NCBI RefSeq assembly: GCF_033843645.1
Contig: NZ_JAWXVZ010000001.1
Location: 248,001 to 312,000, forward strand
From: Pseudovibrio zosterae
GTDB lineage: Bacteria > Pseudomonadota > Alphaproteobacteria > Rhizobiales > Stappiaceae
Length of the DNA stretch: 64,000 nt
Reading direction: 5' to 3'
Shown in pieces: positions 59,151-64,000 of this stretch. The translations under genes and the position numbers were made by a program. The notes under the pieces were generated by a model. The model was given only the letters and a program-made list of their open reading frames with translations. It was not told the origin of the DNA and made no database searches. How positions within the stretch are numbered: position 1 is the first letter of the stretch; every line of letters starts with the position of its first letter.

Positions 59151-59462
59151 ATGCTCAAGTCCCTTCTAGCATCCGCAACTTTCTGCACTGCCCTGATCGT
59201 TGCCGCATCCGCCAGCCACGCCAACATCACCGTAATGAACCTGCAGCCAAGCATCTGCGAAATTCAGGTGGTTGTTGGCCCCAATGCGCCGGAGGGAACC
59301 ATCGAGACCCTTGGCCAGATGGATTCTGACGAGCGCCGTACCTTTGAAACCACCAAGCTGTGTGTGCGCCGCACCGTGGGCGAGGACACGTGTGGCGAGT
59401 ACTCCGAGTGGAAATGCTGTGAGGCCGCCGAAGGCGAAGAGGGCGAGTGCCTCGTGCCGTAA
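59151..59462 (+). CDS. Small secreted cysteine-containing protein, unknown
   Basis: A 103-residue protein I do not recognise. Signal peptide residues 1-24 (SLLASATFCTALIVAASASHA, cleavage near SHA-N). The mature part has six cysteines (one in PSICEIQ, one in KLCVRR, one in DTCGEY, two in KCCEAA, one in GECLVP), compatible with disulfides in the periplasm, and an acidic C-terminal tail. The predicted start ATG at 59151 lies behind a GGAGGC site. It is between the ubiX hairpin and a racemase gene, probably on its own. Confidence 0.7.
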   Translation: MLKSLLASATFCTALIVAASASHANITVMNLQPSICEIQVVVGPNAPEGTIETLGQMDSDERRTFETTKLCVRRTVGEDTCGEYSEWKCCEAAEGEEGECLVP

Positions 59463-59578
59463 GCGCAGTCTACGGCAACCCATTTTGGTTGGTTTCGACC
59501 TTGTATCAGGCTTTTCTGCGGCCCTGTCCTGTGACATGATCTCCGTTCTGTTCAGGAAATCACGTCACAGGCATCCCC

Positions 59579-60271
59579 ATGAAAACGCTTGGTCTTCTGG
59601 GTGGCATGAGCTGGGAAAGCACTGTCACCTACTACCAACTGCTCAACCGAATGACACGAGAGCGCCTCGGCGGCCTTCACTCCGCCCGTCTGCTGCTCTG
59701 GTCCTTCGACTTTGCCGAAATCGAGGCCCATCAGGCCTCAGGTGATTGGGCCGCGGCCACCGCAATGATGGTGGATGCCGCCAAGCGGCTGGAAGACGGC
59801 GGGGCAGAAGGCCTCGTCATTTGCACCAACACTATGCACAAGATGGCCGATGATGTTCAGGCCGCCCTCTCAATTCCCTTGATCCATATTGCAGAGGCAA
59901 CCGGAGCGGCCTTGTCTGAGGCGGGCTGCAAGCGCCCTTTGCTGTTGGCCACCCGCTACACCATGGAGCAGGCGTTCTATCGTGGGCGTTTGGAAACCCA
60001 CTTCGATCTGCAGCCCATGGTGCCCGACCAAGCTGGGCGAGATTTGGTCCACACCATCATCTACGAGGAGCTGTGCCGGGGCATTGTCTCTGACGCCTCG
60101 CGTCAGGCTTATCTTGGTGTGGTCGCAGAAGCCGAACAACAGGGCGCAGATTCTGTCATTTTTGGCTGTACGGAGGTTGGTCTTCTGCTGTCGCAGCACC
60201 ACCTCAATCTTCGCGCGTTCGACACCACGGTGCTTCACGCGCAAGCCGCACTCGATTTTGCTTTAAGTTGA
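59579..60271 (+). CDS. Aspartate/glutamate racemase family protein (RacX/YgeA type)
   Basis: A 230-residue PLP-independent racemase. LGLLGGMSWESTVTYYQ is the N-terminal signature, and the two catalytic cysteines are in VICTNTMHKM and IFGCTEVGLL. In the first, the usual T/S-N-T context is preserved. Broad-specificity amino-acid racemases of this family make D-amino acids for cell-wall remodelling. It overlaps none of its neighbours; ggt follows 29 bp later and may share the transcript. Confidence 0.9.
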   Translation: MKTLGLLGGMSWESTVTYYQLLNRMTRERLGGLHSARLLLWSFDFAEIEAHQASGDWAAATAMMVDAAKRLEDGGAEGLVICTNTMHKMADDVQAALSIPLIHIAEATGAALSEAGCKRPLLLATRYTMEQAFYRGRLETHFDLQPMVPDQAGRDLVHTIIYEELCRGIVSDASRQAYLGVVAEAEQQGADSVIFGCTEVGLLLSQHHLNLRAFDTTVLHAQAALDFALS

Positions 60272-60300
60272 TACCAAAAGTTCAAGAGGGGGAGAATATT

Positions 60301-62061
60301 TTGAAGAAACTCATTCTAGCTTTGTCCGTTGCGACGGCGCTTGGTTTTACGGCCACATCTGGCCTCAATGCGCAGCAAGCAGCAGATGCTGTTGCGCCGG
60401 AAGCCGCCAGTGGCACCACTGAAAAGCCCTTGGTTCGGGCAGATGAGTTCATGGTCGCAGCTGCCAATCCTTATGCGGTTCAGGCGGGCTATGATGTGCT
60501 CGCCGCCGGTGGCAATGCCATTGACGCCATGGTCGCTGTCCAGTTGGTTCTGGGCTTGGTCGAGCCTCAGTCTTCCGGCATCGGCGGCGGCGGTTTTCTG
60601 GTCTATTTTGATGGTGAAAACAAACGCCTGACCACTTTTGATGGCCGCGAAACCGCGCCGCGTGCCGCGACCCCGCAGCTCTTCCAAACGGAGGAGGGGG
60701 AACCACTTCGTTTTTATGATGCCGTGGTAGGTGGGCGTTCGGTTGGCACGCCGGGCACAGTGCGCCTTCTTTTTGACAGCCACCAGCAATACGGCAAGCT
60801 GCCTTGGGCCGATCTTGTTGCGCCAGCCATCAAGCTTGCCACCGAAGGCTTTGAGGTTTCTGCGCGTCTCAACGCATTGATCACCCGCGATCAGGAGCGC
60901 TTGAGCCGCTTTGAGGCAACCCGAGATTACTTTCTACCCGGTGGCGCGCCGCTTGAGGTGGGCACATTGTTGAAGAACCCGGAATATGCGCAAACGCTCA
61001 CCGCAATAGCTGAAGGCGGGGCGGACGCGTTCTATTCCGGCCCAATTGCCGCAGCCATCGTTGAGACTGTCCAGAACGCGGAAGGCAATCCGGGTCTGCT
61101 TTCGCTGGAAGACTTGGCAACCTATCAGGTCAAGGAGCGTGCCCCGGTCTGCGCGGAATATCGGGCCTATGAAGTGTGCGGCATGGGGCCACCGTCTTCT
61201 GGCGCGCTCACGGTTGGCCAGATCCTTGGAATGGTCAACACCTTCGACTTTTCCAAGCTTGATCCGTCTGATCCAGAGGCGTGGCGCATCATCGGCGATG
61301 CGTCTCGTCTCGCGTTCGCCGACCGTGGTCGCTACATGGCCGACAGCGATTTTGTGCCTGTCCCGTCAAAGGGATTGGTGGATCCGGCCTATCTTGCTCA
61401 GCGGGCAGAACTGCTGGATCGTGACAGCGCTCTGCCAGACAACGAGGTGATGCCGGGCACGCCAAGTTGGGATCATGCCCTGCTTCTGGCAGATGACGAA
61501 AGCATTGAACTTCCTTCCACCACCCACTTTTCCATTGTGGATGGCGAAGGCAACGCTGTTTCCATGACATCTTCTGTCGAGAACGGGTTTGGTTCCCGGC
61601 TTATGGCCGGTGGGTTCATCCTCAACAACCAGCTGACGGATTTCTCCTTCCGCACTCATCAGGATGGTTTCCCGATTGCAAACCGGGTTGAGCCGGGCAA
61701 GCGGCCACGCTCCTCCATGTCGCCGACCATCGTGATGCACGATGGGGAGCCGTACATGGTCATCGGTTCGCCAGGCGGCAGCCGCATCATCGGCTATGTG
61801 GCCAAGACCATCATCGCCCATGTGGACTGGGGCTTGAACGTGCAACAGGCCATAGAGATGCCCCATGCGCTGAACCGCTTTGGCACCTATGACTTTGAGC
61901 AAGGCACCGCTGCAGAAGAACTGGCGCCGCAGCTGGAGGCGCTCGGCTTCAAGGTCAATCTGCGTGATCTGAACTCTGGTCTTCATGCCATCGTTTTGAC
62001 CGAGGACGGATTGCAGGGTGGCGCTGACCCGCGCCGTGAAGGCATTGTGCTCGGCAAGTAA
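60301..62061 (+). CDS. ggt: Gamma-glutamyltransferase
   Basis: A 586-residue periplasmic, self-cleaving enzyme that transfers or hydrolyses gamma-glutamyl groups of glutathione. I choose TTG 60301, as GGGGGAG stands 7-8 bases before it and it gives a clean signal peptide (MKKLILALSVATALGF...). The frame opens further upstream at another TTG (60268). AAGGNAIDAMVA, SSGIGGGGFLVYFD and the cleavage site PSTTHFSIVD are present; nucleophile Thr407 starts the small subunit. NGFGSRL and SSMSPTIV complete the substrate site. It is followed by a strong bidirectional terminator. Confidence 0.95.
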   Translation: MKKLILALSVATALGFTATSGLNAQQAADAVAPEAASGTTEKPLVRADEFMVAAANPYAVQAGYDVLAAGGNAIDAMVAVQLVLGLVEPQSSGIGGGGFLVYFDGENKRLTTFDGRETAPRAATPQLFQTEEGEPLRFYDAVVGGRSVGTPGTVRLLFDSHQQYGKLPWADLVAPAIKLATEGFEVSARLNALITRDQERLSRFEATRDYFLPGGAPLEVGTLLKNPEYAQTLTAIAEGGADAFYSGPIAAAIVETVQNAEGNPGLLSLEDLATYQVKERAPVCAEYRAYEVCGMGPPSSGALTVGQILGMVNTFDFSKLDPSDPEAWRIIGDASRLAFADRGRYMADSDFVPVPSKGLVDPAYLAQRAELLDRDSALPDNEVMPGTPSWDHALLLADDESIELPSTTHFSIVDGEGNAVSMTSSVENGFGSRLMAGGFILNNQLTDFSFRTHQDGFPIANRVEPGKRPRSSMSPTIVMHDGEPYMVIGSPGGSRIIGYVAKTIIAHVDWGLNVQQAIEMPHALNRFGTYDFEQGTAAEELAPQLEALGFKVNLRDLNSGLHAIVLTEDGLQGGADPRREGIVLGK

Positions 62062-62080
62062 GCGCTGGAACGAGAAAAAA

Positions 62081-62114
62081 GCGTCGGGGATTGCATCACC
62101 CCCGACGCTTTTTT
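62081..62114. terminator. Bidirectional terminator between ggt and guaD
   Basis: GCGTCGGGG (62081-62089) and CCCCGACGC (62100-62108) with AAAAAA before and TTTTTT after. It serves both convergent genes. Confidence 0.92.
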
Positions 62115-62170
62115 ATGCGCAAATCGGATTATTTCGCTGCGCAGCAACCTGCGTCAGCATCCAAAAACCG

Positions 62171-63496
62171 TCATGACGGTTTTTGGTAGACTTTTTTGCC
62201 ACCCACGTAGGTTGCTTCAATCGCGCGGTCATCGCCCAGAATCATCTGGATGAACAGCGCTTCCGTCAGGTCGTTGGCATAGCTCATGCGATGCTGGATG
62301 AGCGGGGTGGACTGCGGATCCACGATGGTAATGTCCGCCTCAAGGCCCGGCAAAATGTTGCCGATCTTGTCTTCCAGATAGAGCGTTTTGGCTGAACCCA
62401 CCGTTGCCAGATAGTAGGCCTGAGCCGGGTGCAGGGAGTAGCCGCGCAACTGGGCAATCTCATAGGCCGTGCGCATGGTGGACAGCATGGAGAAGCTGGA
62501 CCCGCCGCCAACATCCGTTGCAAGGCCAACACGGAATGGCAGCTTGCCAAAGTGGGCTTCTTCAACATCAAAGAGCCCTGAGCCAATGAATGTGTTGGAG
62601 GTTGGGCAATGGGCCACTGCCGTGCCGGTCTCGCTGATGATCGCGCGCTCCCGGTCATTCAAATGAATGCCGTGCCCCAGCACGCTGCCTTTGCCCAGCA
62701 GGCCGTAGTGCTCATAAACCCCAACATAGTCAGGATGTTCTGGGTAGAGTTCCTTCACCCACGCAATTTCCTTCAGGTTTTCTGAAGTGTGGGTCTGCAC
62801 CAGTGTGCCCGGATGCTCTTTCCAAAGTACGCCCGCCGCTTCCAGCTGCTCGGGGGTAGAGGTCGGTGCAAACCGCGGCGTGATCGAGTAGAGGGCGCGG
62901 CCCTTGCCATGCCAGGTCTCGATCAGTTTTTTGGAATCGTCGTAGCCCTTTTGTGCCGTGTCCCGCAGCGTATCAGGGGCGTGTCGGTCCATCAGCACCT
63001 TGCCTGCCACAATCCGCATGTCATAGGCGGACGCGCGTTCAAACAGCGCTTCGGCAGATTCAGGATGCACCGTGCAGTAAACCGATGCACTGGTGATGCC
63101 GTTTCTGAAGCTCTCGTTGAGGTAGACCTCTGCGGCGTTCAGGGCATAGTCCTTGTCGTGAAACTTGGATTCAGCCGGGAAGGTGTATTTGTTCAGCCAC
63201 TCGATAAGCTGTGTGCCGTAGGAAGAAATGACCTCAGACTGCGGATAGTGGGCATGGCAGTCGATGAAGCCGGGCAGGATGAACTTGCCGCGATAGTCTT
63301 CGATAACTGCTCCTTCTGGCAGGGCAGAGATCATGTCTTCGGCTTGGCCAACACTATGAATAATGCCGTCAACAATCACCACAAGGCCGTCAGACCAGTC
63401 GGTAATCGCGGCCTCGGGGGCCTCGGTAAAGGGATCGCCGCTGAACTGCAAGACATGGCCGCGCAAGGCGCGCACCGTGCTGGGGGAGCCGGTCAT
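62171..63496 (-). CDS. guaD: Guanine deaminase
   Basis: A 441-residue amidohydrolase that converts guanine to xanthine. Metal ligands: GFIDCHAHYPQ (H-x-H), then His in QTHTSEN, His in VLGHGIHLND and Asp in LATDVGGG. CHAHYPQ followed by TQLIEWLNKYTFPAE is the guanine-deaminase signature within the family. Purine salvage or nitrogen supply from guanine is the likely purpose. No xanthine oxidase genes lie in the window. It is convergent with ggt and shares its terminator. Confidence 0.95.
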   Translation of the reverse strand: MTGSPSTVRALRGHVLQFSGDPFTEAPEAAITDWSDGLVVIVDGIIHSVGQAEDMISALPEGAVIEDYRGKFILPGFIDCHAHYPQSEVISSYGTQLIEWLNKYTFPAESKFHDKDYALNAAEVYLNESFRNGITSASVYCTVHPESAEALFERASAYDMRIVAGKVLMDRHAPDTLRDTAQKGYDDSKKLIETWHGKGRALYSITPRFAPTSTPEQLEAAGVLWKEHPGTLVQTHTSENLKEIAWVKELYPEHPDYVGVYEHYGLLGKGSVLGHGIHLNDRERAIISETGTAVAHCPTSNTFIGSGLFDVEEAHFGKLPFRVGLATDVGGGSSFSMLSTMRTAYEIAQLRGYSLHPAQAYYLATVGSAKTLYLEDKIGNILPGLEADITIVDPQSTPLIQHRMSYANDLTEALFIQMILGDDRAIEATYVGGKKVYQKPS

Positions 63497-63637
63497 GAGA
63501 TGTCCTTTGTTTTATTGTGCTTAGTGGGCAATACAGTAGCCCACGGGCACATTCAAGCACCAGAGACAACCGCCTCAATTTGCTGCAGAAACAGGTTCAG
63601 TCACGACAAATTTTGTGCGCCAAAGCCTGAATTCGGC

Positions 63638-64000
63638 TCAGGCTGTTGGTTCCAGTGAAATCTCGATCATGAGATCACCGGCAATGTTCTCCAGCGCAGA
63701 GGAAAGCTGTCCCGCATCGACGTGGGGCGGCAGGATCACCTCAGCCGTAGCCTTGAACATCAGCTCTCCACTCATGGAGCCGGGCTCCACAATGGATTCC
63801 AGCGTCTCAATGTTCACGCCAAGTTCCGCAAACACCGCCGAAACCCGGCTCACCATGCCGGGCTGTTCCTGCCCGATCAGCGAGACCACCGCATGTGTTC
63901 CGTCAGGTTTGGTTCCTGCCGTCGCATCGTGAAATGTGATCGTGAGCCCTTGGTCGGCGAGTGACGCAATATCGTCGATCAGCGCCTTTTCTTTGTCGCC
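63638..64000 (-). CDS. ACT-domain protein, GcvR-like (5' end beyond window)
   Basis: The C-terminal 120 residues of a protein whose start lies beyond the right edge. The reading frame is open to 64000. An ACT-like domain is clear: VVSLIGQEQPGMVSRVSAVFAELGVNIETLES, of which QEQPGMVSRV and LGVNIETLES are the marks; preceding residues may belong to another ACT repeat. Two-ACT proteins of this size resemble GcvR, the glycine-cleavage repressor partner. Assignment is tentative without the first half. Confidence 0.75.
   Translation of the reverse strand, partial: GDKEKALIDDIASLADQGLTITFHDATAGTKPDGTHAVVSLIGQEQPGMVSRVSAVFAELGVNIETLESIVEPGSMSGELMFKATAEVILPPHVDAGQLSSALENIAGDLMIEISLEPTA

Noticed and set aside
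60268..60285. FNR-like TTGAT...TTCAA upstream of ggt
   Set aside because: The half-sites are separated by eight bases rather than four, and the sequence overlaps the ggt ribosome-binding region.
1..64000. CRISPR arrays, prophage, insertion sequences, toxin-antitoxin or plasmid genes
   Set aside because: No repeat-spacer pattern, transposase, phage structural gene or partition gene was found on either strand.

Overview
The window reads as chromosomal DNA of a facultatively anaerobic marine-type alphaproteobacterium. The run rplU-rpmA-(acetyltransferases)-obgE-proB-proA-nadD-rsfS-rlmH-envC-ctpA-(divergent polysaccharide deacetylase)-rppH is a classic alphaproteobacterial housekeeping order. 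The TRAP and ABC transporters, urea-forming arginine catabolism and E. coli-like glycyl-radical PTS cluster would fit a Stappiaceae/Pseudovibrio-like genome, but that placement is inference. I see no phage, insertion sequence, plasmid or CRISPR signature.

Layout. 1-13.4 kb: the housekeeping block, all on the minus strand, ending with a good sigma70-like promoter for rplU. 13.8 kb: tRNA-Ser(CGA). 14.3-17.4 kb: acetate kinase and a GDPD/HAD phosphatase pair. 17.7-18.8 kb: a TetR/VOC divergent pair with two 17-bp operators. 18.9-29.4 kb: an AraC regulator and a seven-gene minus-strand operon (frwC-frwB-pflD-pflC-SDR-fsaB-frwD), divergent from ptsA (HPr-EI-IIA). This matches the E. coli ptsA-fsaB-gldA / frwCB-pflDC-frwD-yijO locus, which is reported to run 'anhydroglycolysis': PTS uptake of 1,5-anhydrohexitols, radical C-O cleavage by PflD, then aldol cleavage by FsaB. 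Here gldA is absent and an SDR reductase sits inside the operon.

29.5-33.8 kb: a Gfo/Idh/MocA oxidoreductase, an HbpS-like protein, an acetyltransferase and a LysR/SDR pair. 34-38.2 kb: a four-gene YnjBCD-like ABC transporter. 38.2-42 kb: a nucleoside-recognition membrane protein, ornithine cyclodeaminase, arginase and an Lrp regulator (arginine to proline). 42.9-52 kb: an aromatic-type catabolic island of MarR, maleylacetoacetate isomerase, fumarylacetoacetase, an odd metallo-beta-lactamase-fold protein, an FAD hydroxylase, DUF2783, a VOC protein that may be the ring-cleavage enzyme, and a TRAP transporter. Two divergent promoters there each carry a near-identical operator between -35 and -10.

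52-64 kb: a YqaA-type membrane protein, a degenerate GDPD and a GntR regulator. Then comes the O2-independent ubiquinone set ubiT-ubiU-ubiV facing ubiD-ubiX, with an FNR-type site between them. The window ends with a small secreted Cys-rich protein, an Asp/Glu racemase, gamma-glutamyltransferase, guanine deaminase and an edge-truncated ACT-domain protein. The two most informative systems, the anhydrohexitol glycyl-radical pathway and UbiTUV/UbiDX, both point to an organism that lives without oxygen part of the time.
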